NCBI RefSeq assembly: GCF_002931055.1
Contig: NZ_PSXX01000005.1
Span: 138,701 to 202,700 of the forward strand
Length of the DNA: 64,000 nt
Reading direction: 5' to 3'
From: Pseudoclavibacter sp. AY1H1
GTDB lineage: Bacteria > Actinomycetota > Actinomycetes > Actinomycetales > Microbacteriaceae
Shown here: positions 1-8,731 of the stretch, piece after piece
Numbering within the stretch: the first letter of the stretch is position 1
How the letters are laid out: the number at the start of each line of letters is the position of its first letter
Position numbers and translations under genes: made by a program
The notes under the pieces: generated by a model
Told to the model about the DNA's origin: nothing
The model's database searches: none
The model's input: only the letters and a program-made list of their open reading frames with translations

Positions 1-120
1 GAACGCCAGGAAGGCGCATCCAAGATGTCGAGCGACATCATCGTCGAGGCCGTCTGGCGCGTGTTCGCCTGGGGCCTCGGCTACCGACTCGGCGCGCTCT
101 CGCGCCTGACCGGTCGTTGA
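1..120 (+). CDS. C-terminal end of an unidentified protein (partial)
   Basis: The first frame is open from the window edge to a TGA at 118-120 and gives 39 residues that include VWRVFAWGLGYRLGALSRL and end in TGR. The stop lies 14 bp before the ribA start, so the two are probably co-transcribed. The fragment is too short to name; its aromatic and aliphatic stretch could be an amphipathic or membrane-proximal C-terminus. Function unknown. Confidence 0.6.
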   Translation, partial: ERQEGASKMSSDIIVEAVWRVFAWGLGYRLGALSRLTGR

Positions 121-134
121 GCGAAGGCGATTCC

Positions 135-770
135 ATGAGCGACGCACCCACCTCCTCCGTCACCTTCGAGGCCGAGACCTCGATCCCCACGCGCCACGGG
201 GTCCTGCGCTTCCGCGCGTACACCGACGACGCCGACGGGCAGCTGCACCTCGCGATCATCTCCGGTGAGCCCGAGAACGGCGCCATCGTGCGCGTTCACT
301 CCGAGTGCCTCACGGGTGAGGCCTTCGGCTCGCTGAAGTGCGAGTGCGGGCCGCAGCTCGACGCCTCCCTCGAGGCGATCGGTCGCGACGGCGGCATCGT
401 GCTGTACCTCCGCGGCCACGAGGGCCGCGGCATCGGACTCCTCAACAAGCTCCGCGCCTACGCCCTGCAGGAGCAGGGGCTCGACACGGTGGATGCGAAC
501 CTCGCGCTCGGCCTCCCCGCCGACAGCCGTGCCTACACGGCAGCCGCCCGGATGCTCGATGACCTCCAGATCTCCCGCATCCGCCTGCTCACGAACAACC
601 CCGCCAAGGCCGAGGCCCTCGAAGCGCACGGCATCACGGTCGAGGAGCGCGTGCCCCTCGAGGTGGGGCGTGAAGACGCGAACCTCGCCTACCTGACCAC
701 CAAGGTCCAGCGCATGGGTCACATCATGAGCGAGCTTCCCCAGCTGCCGAACGACGACGCCGCCAGCTGA
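135..770 (+). CDS. ribA: GTP cyclohydrolase II
   Basis: Converts GTP to 2,5-diamino-6-ribosylamino-4-pyrimidinone 5'-phosphate, formate and pyrophosphate, the first step of riboflavin synthesis, in the cytoplasm. The 211-residue protein carries the zinc cysteines Cys58, Cys69 and Cys71 (in HSECLTGEAFGSLKCECG), the RGHEGRGIGL loop at 93-102 and the LLTNNPAK motif near 151-158. It is a stand-alone RibA without the RibB domain found in RibBA fusions. I chose ATG 135, which has GAAGG 7 nt upstream, over an in-frame TTG at 117 that overlaps the preceding stop. Other rib genes are not nearby, apart from a RibD-like reductase at 6.9 kb. Confidence 0.95.
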   Translation: MSDAPTSSVTFEAETSIPTRHGVLRFRAYTDDADGQLHLAIISGEPENGAIVRVHSECLTGEAFGSLKCECGPQLDASLEAIGRDGGIVLYLRGHEGRGIGLLNKLRAYALQEQGLDTVDANLALGLPADSRAYTAAARMLDDLQISRIRLLTNNPAKAEALEAHGITVEERVPLEVGREDANLAYLTTKVQRMGHIMSELPQLPNDDAAS

Positions 771-1009
771 GCACAGCCGGAACCGCATACCTCATGCGGC
801 CCACGATTGGGTAGTGGGCCAGCGAAAGCGACGAATGACGTGTAACCTCGTCTCGGCCGGAAGCCACAAGCATCCGACCGAGCACGCGTCAATCCACCTC
901 GCATCCGCACGGTCCGACGCGTTCCACCCACCGCTGCTCTGAGCTCAAGCACCGCGCAACCCGCACCGAAACCGCGACTCACCAGCGAGCCAGCTGTCTC
1001 AGGAGCAAC

Positions 1010-2419
1010 GTGTCATCCCCCAGCAAGACCAAGACCGGAGCGTCCGTCGAGGAGTTCGAGGTCAAGAACTCCCGCGGCAAGGTCCTCACCGCGAGCCTCG
1101 TCGGAACCTCGATCGAGTTCTACGACTTCTACATCTACGCGACCGCCGCGAGCCTCGTCTTCCCGGCCCTCTTCTTCCCGAACGACAACGAGACGACGGC
1201 ACTCCTCGCCTCGTTCGCCGTCTTCGGCGTCGCCTTCATCGCTCGCCCCATCGGGTCGATCCTCTTCGGCCACTTCGGCGACCGCATCGGCCGCAAGGGC
1301 ACCCTCGTCGCGACGCTCCTCACGATGGGTATCGCCACCTTCGCGATCGGGCTCCTCCCGACGGCGCTCACGCCCGGCTGGGAGATCCTCGCGCCGACGC
1401 TGCTCGTCATCATGCGCTTCTGCCAGGGCCTCGGCCTCGGCGGCGAGTGGAGCGGCGCGGCCCTCCTCGCCACGGAGAACGCCCCGGCGAACAAGCGCGC
1501 CATCTACGGCACCTTCCCGCAGCTCGGCGCCCCCATCGGCTTCATCCTCGGCAACCTGCTCTTCGTGCTGCTCTCCCACTTCATGAGCGACGAGACGTTC
1601 TTCGCCTGGGGCTGGCGAGTGCCGTTCCTCCTCAGCGCCATCCTCGTCATCGTCGGCCTCTGGGTGCGCATCAGCCTCCTCGAGACGCCCGCGTTCGAGA
1701 AGGTCGTCGCCGCAGGCGAGGTCTCCAAGGTTCCGCTGTTCGCAGCGTTCAAGACCAGCTGGCGCCAGATCATCCTGGGCACGTTCATCATGCTCGCCAC
1801 CTACGTGCTCTTCTACATGATGACCGCGTTCACTCTGTCCTTCGGGACGAAGGCCACGACCGAGCAGGCTGCCGCGAAGGCCGAAGCAGCCGGCGAGGCG
1901 TTCGACCCGGCAGCCTGGGTGCCAGGTCTCGGCTACATGCGCGAGCAGTTCCTCATCATGCTCATCGTCTCCGTCGTCTTCTTCGGCATCTTCACGCTCG
2001 TCTCCGGCCCGCTCGCCGAGAAGTACGGCCGCCGCAAGATGCTGCTCTGGACCACCGGCGCGATCTTCATCTTCGGCTTCGCCATGACGCCGCTGCTCGC
2101 TGGCGGATTCATCGGCACGCAGGGAATGCTCGTCATCGGCATGACGCTCATGGGCCTCACCTTCGGCCCCATGAGCGCCGTCCTCCCCGAGCTCTTCCCC
2201 GCCAACGTGCGCTACACCGGAAGCGCCATCGCCTACAACCTCTCGAGCGTCTTCGGCGCCGGCTTCGCGCCGACCGTCTTCATCGCGCTCTGGGCGTTCG
2301 GCGACGGCAGCCCGTTCTGGGTCGGCGTGTACCTCGCCGGCGCCGCGGTCCTCACCTTCGTGGCGCTGCTGATCTCCAAGGAGACCCGCGACATCGCATA
2401 CGTGACCAACACGAAGTAG
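1010..2419 (+). CDS. MHS-type MFS transporter (metabolite:H+ symporter)
   Basis: Integral membrane symporter of about 12 helices and 469 residues. The first loop has GTSIEFYDFYIYATAASLVF, typical of the shikimate/proline-betaine/alpha-ketoglutarate (MHS) group, and the cytoplasmic loop between helices 2 and 3 has GHFGDRIGRKGTL. GLGLGGEWSGAALLATENAP and RVPFLLSA are further family motifs. A hydrophilic Ala/Glu-rich segment between 1847 and 1920 forms a large loop. The GTG start at 1010 is preceded by AGGAG at 1001-1005. It is monocistronic, ending at a hairpin at 2439-2471. The substrate cannot be inferred. Confidence 0.88.
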   Translation: MSSPSKTKTGASVEEFEVKNSRGKVLTASLVGTSIEFYDFYIYATAASLVFPALFFPNDNETTALLASFAVFGVAFIARPIGSILFGHFGDRIGRKGTLVATLLTMGIATFAIGLLPTALTPGWEILAPTLLVIMRFCQGLGLGGEWSGAALLATENAPANKRAIYGTFPQLGAPIGFILGNLLFVLLSHFMSDETFFAWGWRVPFLLSAILVIVGLWVRISLLETPAFEKVVAAGEVSKVPLFAAFKTSWRQIILGTFIMLATYVLFYMMTAFTLSFGTKATTEQAAAKAEAAGEAFDPAAWVPGLGYMREQFLIMLIVSVVFFGIFTLVSGPLAEKYGRRKMLLWTTGAIFIFGFAMTPLLAGGFIGTQGMLVIGMTLMGLTFGPMSAVLPELFPANVRYTGSAIAYNLSSVFGAGFAPTVFIALWAFGDGSPFWVGVYLAGAAVLTFVALLISKETRDIAYVTNTK

Positions 2420-2438
2420 TCGCCGCGCCTCATCGACG

Positions 2439-2471
2439 GGGGCCGTGCATCCACTGCGGATGCACGGCCCC
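2439..2471 (+). terminator. Hairpin after the MHS transporter
   Basis: Perfect 14-bp arms GGGGCCGTGCATCC (2439-2452) and GGATGCACGGCCCC (2458-2471) enclose a 5-nt loop and are followed by TTGTCGTCT. This is a likely intrinsic terminator, 20 bp after the transporter stop. Confidence 0.75.
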
Positions 2472-2507
2472 TTGTCGTCTGCCTGCCCAGCGGGCCGGGA
2501 GGGGCGG

Positions 2508-4631
2508 ATGCCCCAGGTCGGGGCGGGTACCCTTGGCGGGTGCGCGCACACGACTGCGCGCCATCGGCGTGCGCGCATCTCGGCGCGCTGCGGGCGAAAG
2601 GCCAGGAGTTTGGGCGACAAGCCAGTGGATGCAGGAGCAGTTGGCAGCGGGGAGACGGCGCAGAAGAAGCGCAGGGGATTCCCCGGGCGACCGGCTCGTG
2701 AAGCGTCGGGCGCACCGAGGGCGACCTTCAAGCAGCTCCTCCCGCACCTCCTCGTCAACAAGCCGCTGCTGGCGGGCATCATCGCCATCAGCGTGCTCAG
2801 CTCGGCGTTGAGCCTCGCCCAGCCGCTGCTCGTGAACGTGCTCATCGGCCAGGTCGAGGTCGGCACCATCGCCGCCTGGGTCGTGTGGGTGCTCGTGGGC
2901 GCCGTGGTCATCGGCGCTATCGCCAACGGGATCCAGCACTTCCTCCTGCAGCGCACGGGCGAGTCGATCGTGCTCAACACGCGACGCCGCCTCGTCGCGA
3001 AGCTCCTGCGGCTGCCGGTCGCCGAGTTCGACGCCCGCAGGACGGGCGACCTCGTCTCCCGCGTGGGCAGCGACACCACCATGCTCCGGGCCGTGCTCAC
3101 GCAGGGACTCGTCGAAGCCATCGGCGGCGCCCTCACCTTCATCGGTGCCGTCGTCGCGATGATCGTGCTCGATGGCGTCCTGTTCCTCATCACCTTCGCC
3201 GTCGTCGTCGTGGCCCTGCTGCTTGTCGTAGGCATGTCGATGCGCATCCGCGAGGCCAGCGCCGCGGCCCAGCAGAAGGTGGGCGACCTCACCGCCTCCG
3301 TCGAACGCGCCATCTCCTCGGTCAGGACCGTGCGGGCGTTCGGCGCGACCGAACGCGAGGAGCGCCTCGTCGACACCGACGCGGTCGGCGCCTACCAGCG
3401 TGGCCTCGACGTGGCCCGCATCTCCGCGTTCATCGTGCCCGTCGCGGGCTTCGCCATGCAGGGCGCGCTCATCGCGGTGCTCGGCGTCGGCGGCCTGCGC
3501 GTGGCGGCAGGCGAGCTGAGCATCGCGAACCTCATCGCCTTCATCATGTTCCTGTTCATGATGATCATGCCGCTCGGCCTCTTCTTCGGCGCCCTCACCG
3601 CGGTGAACACCGCCCTCGGCGCGCTCGGGCGCATCGAGGAGATCATCGCGATCCCCGAAGAGGGGGCAGGCGACCGCGACGAGGCGGCGCTGGTCGTCCT
3701 CGAGGGTCCGGCCAACGAGCGCGGGGCACCGGACGCGCCCGCCGTGGAGTTCGAGGACGTCACCTTCCACTACCCGGAGGACGTCGTGCGCGCGCGGGCA
3801 GCTCGCGAGCGGGCAGCCGCGCGGCTCGAGACGATCCGCCGAGAGTCGTCGCGCGGCGGCATGGCAGCGGCCATGACGGGGGCCGCGTCCGACCCCGACG
3901 CTCGACTCTTCGCGGAGGACGGGGCTCAGGCGCGCGTCGAGGCGCCGCTGGTGCTCGACGGCGTCAGCTTCGCGCTGCGCCGCGGCGAGCGCCTCGCCCT
4001 CGTCGGCCCCTCCGGCTCGGGCAAGTCGACGGCCCTTGCCCTGCTCGAGCGCTTCTACGACCCCACGGGTGGCAGTATCCGCGTCGGCGGCGTGGACCTC
4101 CGCTCCATCGACCGGCAGCAGCTGCGCGCACAGCTCGGCTACGTGCAGCAGGACGCGCCCGTGCTCGCCGGAAGCCTGCGCGAGAACCTGCTCCTCGGCC
4201 GACCGGACGCCGACGACGTCGCCTGCGAGGAGGTACTCCGCGAGGTGAACCTCGGGGACGTCCTCGACCGCAGCGACGACCGGCTCGACACCCAGGTCGG
4301 CGAGTCCGGCGTCATGCTCTCCGGCGGCGAGCGCCAGCGCCTCGCGATCGCCCGCGCCCTGCTCTCGGCCCCGCCCATCCTGCTGCTCGACGAGTCGACG
4401 TCAGCCCTCGACGGTGCCAACGAGCGGCTCATGCGCGACGCCCTGGACAAGGTCTCGGAGGGTCGAAGCGTCATCGTCATCGCCCACCGCCTGTCGACGG
4501 TCGTGGACAGCGACGAGATCGTGGTCCTCGAGCACGGTCAGGTGCTCGGCCGCGGCAAGCACCTCGAGCTCGTCGACACGGTCCCCCTCTACCGGGAGCT
4601 CGCACAGCACCAGCTGCTCCTCCCCCGCTGA
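2508..4631 (+). CDS. ABC exporter, fused permease and ATPase
   Basis: A half-transporter of the type I exporter fold: six membrane helices over roughly the first 330 residues, then a nucleotide-binding domain with Walker A GPSGSGKST (about 4005-4031), signature LSGGERQRLAIARALL, Walker B ILLLDEST and the H-loop IAHRLST. It probably works as a homodimer, since no partner is adjacent. Its substrate is unknown. Between the A-loop strand (VTFHYP, near 3770) and VLDGVSF (near 3952) there is an insertion of about 58 charged, Arg/Ala-rich residues, which is unusual. The start is uncertain: ATG 2508 has GGGAGGGG in front, but a promoter-like hexamer at 2528 argues for TTG 2610 or GTG 2625. Confidence 0.88.
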   Translation: MPQVGAGTLGGCAHTTARHRRARISARCGRKARSLGDKPVDAGAVGSGETAQKKRRGFPGRPAREASGAPRATFKQLLPHLLVNKPLLAGIIAISVLSSALSLAQPLLVNVLIGQVEVGTIAAWVVWVLVGAVVIGAIANGIQHFLLQRTGESIVLNTRRRLVAKLLRLPVAEFDARRTGDLVSRVGSDTTMLRAVLTQGLVEAIGGALTFIGAVVAMIVLDGVLFLITFAVVVVALLLVVGMSMRIREASAAAQQKVGDLTASVERAISSVRTVRAFGATEREERLVDTDAVGAYQRGLDVARISAFIVPVAGFAMQGALIAVLGVGGLRVAAGELSIANLIAFIMFLFMMIMPLGLFFGALTAVNTALGALGRIEEIIAIPEEGAGDRDEAALVVLEGPANERGAPDAPAVEFEDVTFHYPEDVVRARAARERAAARLETIRRESSRGGMAAAMTGAASDPDARLFAEDGAQARVEAPLVLDGVSFALRRGERLALVGPSGSGKSTALALLERFYDPTGGSIRVGGVDLRSIDRQQLRAQLGYVQQDAPVLAGSLRENLLLGRPDADDVACEEVLREVNLGDVLDRSDDRLDTQVGESGVMLSGGERQRLAIARALLSAPPILLLDESTSALDGANERLMRDALDKVSEGRSVIVIAHRLSTVVDSDEIVVLEHGQVLGRGKHLELVDTVPLYRELAQHQLLLPR
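2528..2533 (+). promoter_or_regulatory. Candidate -10 hexamer TACCCT before the ABC exporter
   Basis: The context CGGGTACCCTTGGCGGG resembles the CGGGTACTCTTGGGG in front of tRNA-Pro at 28068. If it is a real -10, transcription starts near 2540, and the ABC gene must begin downstream of ATG 2508, for example at TTG 2610 or GTG 2625. Confidence 0.4.
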
Positions 4632-4664
4632 GCCGGCCAGCTGGCCCGCGCGCGGGCAGGAGCG

Positions 4665-5231
4665 CTACTCGACGGTGACGCCGGCGGCACGCAGGTCGTC
4701 GAGAGCCGCCGCGCGGGACGCTGCGGCCACGGCTGAGGTGAGGCCGTCGACGACACGCACCGTGAACCCCTCCCGGTGGGCGTCGAGCGCGGATGCCCGC
4801 ACGCAGTGGTCGGTCGCGATGCCCACGACGTCGAGGTGGTCGACGCCGCGAGCGCGCAGCGCCTCGGCGAGCGGCTCGCCCTCGGCGGTGGCACCGTCGA
4901 AAGCCGAGTAGGACGGCGAGCCCTGCCCCTTGAAGATGTGGAGGTCGACGAGCTTCGTGTCGAGCGCGGGGTGGTAGTCGGCGCCCGGCGTGCCGGCCAC
5001 GCAGTGCTCCGGCCAGCTGTCGACGAAGTCGGGCTGCGGGTGGAAGTGCCCACCGTTGTCGCTGTCGGCGTCGTGCCAGTCGCGCGAGGCGACGACGACC
5101 GCGTAGTCCTCGCCGTGCTCCGCGAGGTGCTCGGTGATGCCAGCGGCCACGGCGGCACCACCGGCTGTCTCGAGGGCCCCACCCTCGGTGAAGTCGTTCT
5201 GGACGTCGACGATCAGCAGTGCGCGGCTCAT
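4665..5231 (-). CDS. pncA: Nicotinamidase (isochorismatase-like hydrolase)
   Basis: Hydrolyses nicotinamide to nicotinate and ammonia in the NAD salvage (Preiss-Handler) route. In the 188-residue protein the catalytic triad is Asp9 (VDVQNDF), Lys101 (HIFKGQ) and Cys143 (GIATDHCVRAS), and the metal-site segment is DWHDADSDNGGHFH (51-64). The start is ATG 5231 (MSRALLIVDVQ); an upstream in-frame ATG at 5273 adds residues that do not match the family. The hexamer CAGACT lies 6 nt before ATG, one base away from the leaderless pattern seen elsewhere in the window. It is convergent with the ABC exporter. Confidence 0.9.
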   Translation of the reverse strand: MSRALLIVDVQNDFTEGGALETAGGAAVAAGITEHLAEHGEDYAVVVASRDWHDADSDNGGHFHPQPDFVDSWPEHCVAGTPGADYHPALDTKLVDLHIFKGQGSPSYSAFDGATAEGEPLAEALRARGVDHLDVVGIATDHCVRASALDAHREGFTVRVVDGLTSAVAAASRAAALDDLRAAGVTVE

Positions 5232-5295
5232 GCCCCCAGTCTGCCGCAGCGTTCCTGGATGAGCCAGGCGCATCCGCGCCCGCTCAGCTCGTCGC

Positions 5296-6702
5296 TCACC
5301 AGTTGGCGAGGGATGCGCCGCACGAGTAGGCGCGGGCGGCGATGCTGTCGAGCGCGTCGCGGTTGGCGGGCGTCACGGCGCCGACGACGAAGAACGCGAA
5401 GGTCAGCCTGCTGCCGTCCGCGGCGGTCATGTAGCCGGCGAGTCCGTAGACCTCGTTGATCCACCCGGTCTTCGCGGTGATGGCGCCTGGGGGGACGCCC
5501 AGGGAGGTGAGCCTCGTCTGGAGGGTGCCGGTCTGGCCGGATGCGGGCAGGTCGTCGAGCATCTGGGACGCGGCGATGTCCGGCTGCGAGATGGCTTGCA
5601 GCAGCTCGGCGACGAGTTCGGGCGGAACTCGGTTGTCGGCGGACAGACCGGAGCCGTCCGCGAGGACGAGGCCGTCGGCGTCGAGGCCGAGGGTCGACAG
5701 TGCCTGGCTGGTCGAGGCTTGGATGGCGGCGAAGTCGGTGCCGACACCCTGCTCGATCGCGACGAGCCGCGAGAGCATCTCGGCGACGTTGTTGTCGCTG
5801 TCGATGAGGGCGTAGTGCACGAGTTCGGAGACCGGCTGCGACCAGACCTCCGCGAGCAGCGTCGCGCCCTCCGGCACGGTGCCGCTCGCGCCTGCCGTCG
5901 CGGCTCCGAGCCTCGTGGCGAACGCGCCAGCGGCGGCGCCGCTCGGGTCATCCGTGCGGGGCGAGACGAGGCTCGCCGGGTTCTGGCGTCCGCCGTCGAC
6001 CATGAGCGCCGAGATCGGGCTGATGTAGCCGTCGGTGCGGTCCGCCTGCAACCACGACGGCTGCCACTCCGGCCCGCTGAACGCCGACTTGTCGACGAGC
6101 ACCTGGGTGAGGGGCATGCCGGAGAGGCTCGGGTCGCTCGCCCAGGCCGTCCGGGTCTGGGCGGCGAGGTCGGCGAGCGTCGCGGTCGCGCCGGAGTAGT
6201 AGCTGCCCGCGCCGGTGTCGGTGGAGGCGAGGGTCACGTCCCCACCTCCCACGATGACCACCGAGCCCGGCTCGCTGCCTGCGTAGACGCGTGTCGGGAT
6301 GCGGAAGTCCGGGCCGAGCACCTGCATGGCCGCGGTCGTGGTCAGGAGCTTCATGACGGATGCCGTCGGCACCGCGTCCGTCGCCTTGCGCTCGTAGATC
6401 GCCTCGCCGCTCTGCGAGTCGACGACCACGCCGTGGAAGTCGAGGGCTCCTGCGGCGCTCGCCACGTCCTCGATGGAGCAGGTTCGCATCGGCTCGGCGG
6501 CGGTGGCCTCGACGGGTGCCACACGAACCGCGCCGAGCGACTTGGCGGGGAGGACCTCGGACGTGCCGGCGAACGCCGGTGCTGCTGCTGCGAACCCGGC
6601 CGCGCCGGCCGCGAAGCCCCCTCCGAGTGCGAGGACGCCCGCGAGCGCGAAGCCGACGAGGCGACTGGCGACTGAGCGCGGGGACTTTCCTGACCTGGCC
6701 AT
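5296..6702 (-). CDS. dacB: D-alanyl-D-alanine carboxypeptidase/endopeptidase, PBP4 type
   Basis: A secreted low-molecular-mass PBP of the S13 family that trims or cleaves peptidoglycan peptides outside the membrane. The 468 residues begin with a signal segment (about 1-45, ending APAFA). Active-site motifs are Ser115-Val-Met-Lys118, Ser302-Asp-Asn304 and Lys411-Thr-Gly413. ATG 6702 (MARSGKSPRS) has GGAGG upstream on the coding strand; longer starts would bury the signal peptide. It lies between pncA and the RibD-like gene on the same strand. The family is clear; carboxypeptidase versus endopeptidase preference is not. Confidence 0.92.
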   Translation of the reverse strand: MARSGKSPRSVASRLVGFALAGVLALGGGFAAGAAGFAAAAPAFAGTSEVLPAKSLGAVRVAPVEATAAEPMRTCSIEDVASAAGALDFHGVVVDSQSGEAIYERKATDAVPTASVMKLLTTTAAMQVLGPDFRIPTRVYAGSEPGSVVIVGGGDVTLASTDTGAGSYYSGATATLADLAAQTRTAWASDPSLSGMPLTQVLVDKSAFSGPEWQPSWLQADRTDGYISPISALMVDGGRQNPASLVSPRTDDPSGAAAGAFATRLGAATAGASGTVPEGATLLAEVWSQPVSELVHYALIDSDNNVAEMLSRLVAIEQGVGTDFAAIQASTSQALSTLGLDADGLVLADGSGLSADNRVPPELVAELLQAISQPDIAASQMLDDLPASGQTGTLQTRLTSLGVPPGAITAKTGWINEVYGLAGYMTAADGSRLTFAFFVVGAVTPANRDALDSIAARAYSCGASLANW

Positions 6703-6857
6703 GTCACCTCCGGGCGGAACGAGGGCCGCGTCGTCGTTCGACGGCACGGCAAGCTGCAAGTCTAGCCACGCGATGCGGGCGCCGCGCCTGACCGAGGATT
6801 CGGGGAGGCCTCCTGCCCGCTGGCTCGCTCGGCGGGGCAGGCGGGAGACTCGAGCCC

Positions 6858-7640
6858 TCAGCTCAGGCCGGCAGAGCGGAGGTAGTGGAGCAGCAGCGTG
6901 TCGTCGCACTCCAGGACACCGGCAAGGGCGAGCGGGTGCTGCGCAAGCGTCTCCGAGTGCGTGATGCGTCCACCCTGCCCACCAACCGACGCCGGCGAGA
7001 TCGTCAGGCAGAGCTCGTCGAACGCGCCCTGAGCGTTGACCTCGCCGAACAGCGAGGGCCCGCCCTCGCAGAGCACCTCCGTGTGGCCAAGCTCGCGCAG
7101 CATGGCGCGGAGCTCGGTGACGTCGAGGGTTCCAGGGCGCTCCGGATGCTCCGGCACGGTGAGCACGGTCGCGACCTCCCGGAACGGTGCGAGCCGCTCG
7201 AGATCGGAGACGGGAGTCACCACGATGGGCGGTACGGGTGCATCCGCGAACATCTCGTGCTTCGGGTCGAGCGCGAGACGGTTCGAGACGATGCCCAGCG
7301 TCGGATGTGGGGGGCGCCCCCGCTCTTCGCGCCAGGCCACGGAGGGCTCGGAGACTCGAAGGCCCACGTAGCCTTCGTCGCGAAGGGTGCCAGCCCCCAC
7401 AAGCACAAGGTCCGCGAGGCGACGCAGCAGCTCGAACACACGATGGTCCGCGGCGGTGCCGAGGCTCCCCGACCTGCCGTCGCCGCCCATCGCAGCCCCG
7501 TCGACGCTCGCCACGAAGTTCAGCCGGAACGCCCCGTTCGCGGGGTAGGCGTAGTGGGCGAGCAGCTGCTCGTCGTCGAGCTGCTCACGGGCACCCGCAG
7601 GACCGAGCAGCGAGCGGATCGCCGAGAATGGAGCGTTCAT
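6858..7640 (-). CDS. RibD C-terminal/dihydrofolate-reductase-like pyrimidine reductase
   Basis: A 260-residue protein made only of the RibD reductase fold, without the deaminase domain. RLNFVASVDGAAMGGDGRSG, LVLVGAGTLRDEGY and EVLCEGGPSLFGEV match the NADPH- and substrate-binding motifs of riboflavin-pathway pyrimidine reductases. It could act on the pyrimidine made after RibA or on another pterin or pyrimidine. It directly follows folP2 (63 bp gap) on the same strand, which suggests a pterin/folate-linked role. Start ATG 7640; the hexamer CATGCT sits 6 nt upstream. Confidence 0.82.
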   Translation of the reverse strand: MNAPFSAIRSLLGPAGAREQLDDEQLLAHYAYPANGAFRLNFVASVDGAAMGGDGRSGSLGTAADHRVFELLRRLADLVLVGAGTLRDEGYVGLRVSEPSVAWREERGRPPHPTLGIVSNRLALDPKHEMFADAPVPPIVVTPVSDLERLAPFREVATVLTVPEHPERPGTLDVTELRAMLRELGHTEVLCEGGPSLFGEVNAQGAFDELCLTISPASVGGQGGRITHSETLAQHPLALAGVLECDDTLLLHYLRSAGLS

Positions 7641-7703
7641 GCTGAGAGCATGCCACGCAGACGTGGACGGCAGTGGTGAGTCGAGTGCGAACTTGGGGGC
7701 GCC

Positions 7704-8633
7704 CTAGACGTTGTGTCGCGTGTACGCGGGCGCACGGAGGCCGAGGATCGCCTCGGTCATGCGGGTCGCGTCGACCGCCTCTGGCACGTTGTGCATTCGG
7801 ACGATGCGAGCGCCGAGCAGGATGCACGCGACGGCCGCCGCCAGCGACCCGGCTACCCGCTCCCGCTTCGGCCTGTCGAGGCTCTCGCCGATGAAGTCCT
7901 TGTTGGAGACCGCGGCGAGGGAAGGGAAGCCCAGCGACGAGATCTCGTCGAAGTGCCGTGTCAGTGCGAGCGTGTGCAGCGTGTTCTTGTTGAGGTCGTG
8001 CCCCGGGTCGACGATGAGCTGGTCCTCCCCGACCCCCAGCTCGATGGCCCGCTCGGCCCGTGCCTGCAGGAACGAGCGCACCTCTCCCACCACGTCGTCG
8101 TAGTGCGGCCGGGCGAGCTCCGCCCGCGGGGCCGCGACGCTGTGCGTGATGATGAGCTGAGCACCCGAGCCCGCGACGACCCTCGCGAGGTCTTCGTCGC
8201 GGAGGCCGCTCGTGTCGTTGATGATGCCTGCGCCCGCTTCGAGGCATGCCTCGGCGACGCGTGCACGGTAGGTCTCCGCGGAGATGGGGATGCTGGTCCG
8301 CTCCCGCACGGCACGGATCACGGGCACCACCCGGCTGATCTCGTCCTGCTCGGAGAGCTCCTCACCTGGCGCGAAGGGCTGACCGCCGATGTCCACGATG
8401 TCCGCTCCCGCCCGCTCGGCGGCGAGCACGGCATCCACGGCGCTCTCGAGCGCGAAGGTCGCCCCATCGTCATAGAACGAGTCGGGGGTGCGGTTCACGA
8501 TCGCCATGACCGCGACCCGGCGAGAGAAGTCGAACCCCTCCCCCTCGCCGAGCCGATGGACCGGGCTGCGCAGGCCCGGGAATGCCAGGGGCGGGTGCTG
8601 GTCGGGGTCTTGGTGGTGCCGGCGCTCGAGCAT
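7704..8633 (-). CDS. folP2: Dihydropteroate synthase-like protein, FolP2 type
   Basis: A TIM-barrel protein of 309 residues related to dihydropteroate synthase, closest in motif style to mycobacterial FolP2. The loop AIVNRTPDSFYDDG (44-57) replaces the usual G-I-L-N-V-T-P-D-S-F-S-D. DIGGQPFAPG (81-90) lacks the S-T-R of the para-aminobenzoate loop, the usual S-V-D-T is S-A-E-T (Glu120), and DPGHDLNK replaces D-P-G-x-G-F-x-K. Lys245 (SNKDF) and the terminal Arg279-Met-His281 remain. Mycobacterial FolP2 has been reported to lack synthase activity, so the reaction here is doubtful. ATG 8633 is supported by TACGCT 6 nt upstream (leaderless). Confidence 0.85.
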   Translation of the reverse strand: MLERRHHQDPDQHPPLAFPGLRSPVHRLGEGEGFDFSRRVAVMAIVNRTPDSFYDDGATFALESAVDAVLAAERAGADIVDIGGQPFAPGEELSEQDEISRVVPVIRAVRERTSIPISAETYRARVAEACLEAGAGIINDTSGLRDEDLARVVAGSGAQLIITHSVAAPRAELARPHYDDVVGEVRSFLQARAERAIELGVGEDQLIVDPGHDLNKNTLHTLALTRHFDEISSLGFPSLAAVSNKDFIGESLDRPKRERVAGSLAAAVACILLGARIVRMHNVPEAVDATRMTEAILGLRAPAYTRHNV

Positions 8634-8639
8634 CTCATC

Positions 8640-8645
8640 AGCGTA
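8640..8645 (-). promoter_or_regulatory. -10 hexamer TACGCT, leaderless folP2
   Basis: On the minus strand TACGCT is followed by GATGAG and then the folP2 ATG. No Shine-Dalgarno sequence is present, so the transcript probably starts at or next to the A of the start codon. Confidence 0.6.
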
Positions 8646-8698
8646 GGCGAGGCGCGCTGAGGAGCGCGGCCGACTCGGTGCCGCCGGAGAAGACGAAA

Positions 8699-8726
8699 GC
8701 CCCTCCGCACCGAAGTGCGGAGGGGC
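8699..8726 (-). terminator. Intrinsic terminator after tRNA-Thr
   Basis: Perfect 12-bp arms GCCCCTCCGCAC and GTGCGGAGGGGC with a 4-nt loop. On the minus strand the stem is followed by TTTCGTCTT. It lies just 3' of tRNA-Thr and upstream of folP2, separating the two units. Confidence 0.8.
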
Positions 8727-8731
8727 GATGG

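Noticed and set aside
770-1009. Riboswitch in front of the MHS transporter
   Set aside because: No FMN or other riboswitch core could be recognised; the region is plain leader sequence with a ribosome site.
1013-3376. 787-codon antisense frame over the MHS transporter and ABC exporter
   Set aside because: High-GC shadow frame opposite two genes with clear motifs; its translation is low-complexity and matches nothing.
4632-4664. Palindromes GGCCAGCTGGCC and GCCCGCGCGCGGGC between the ABC exporter and pncA
   Set aside because: They have no loop and no T-run; probably chance in very GC-rich DNA, although they lie between convergent genes.
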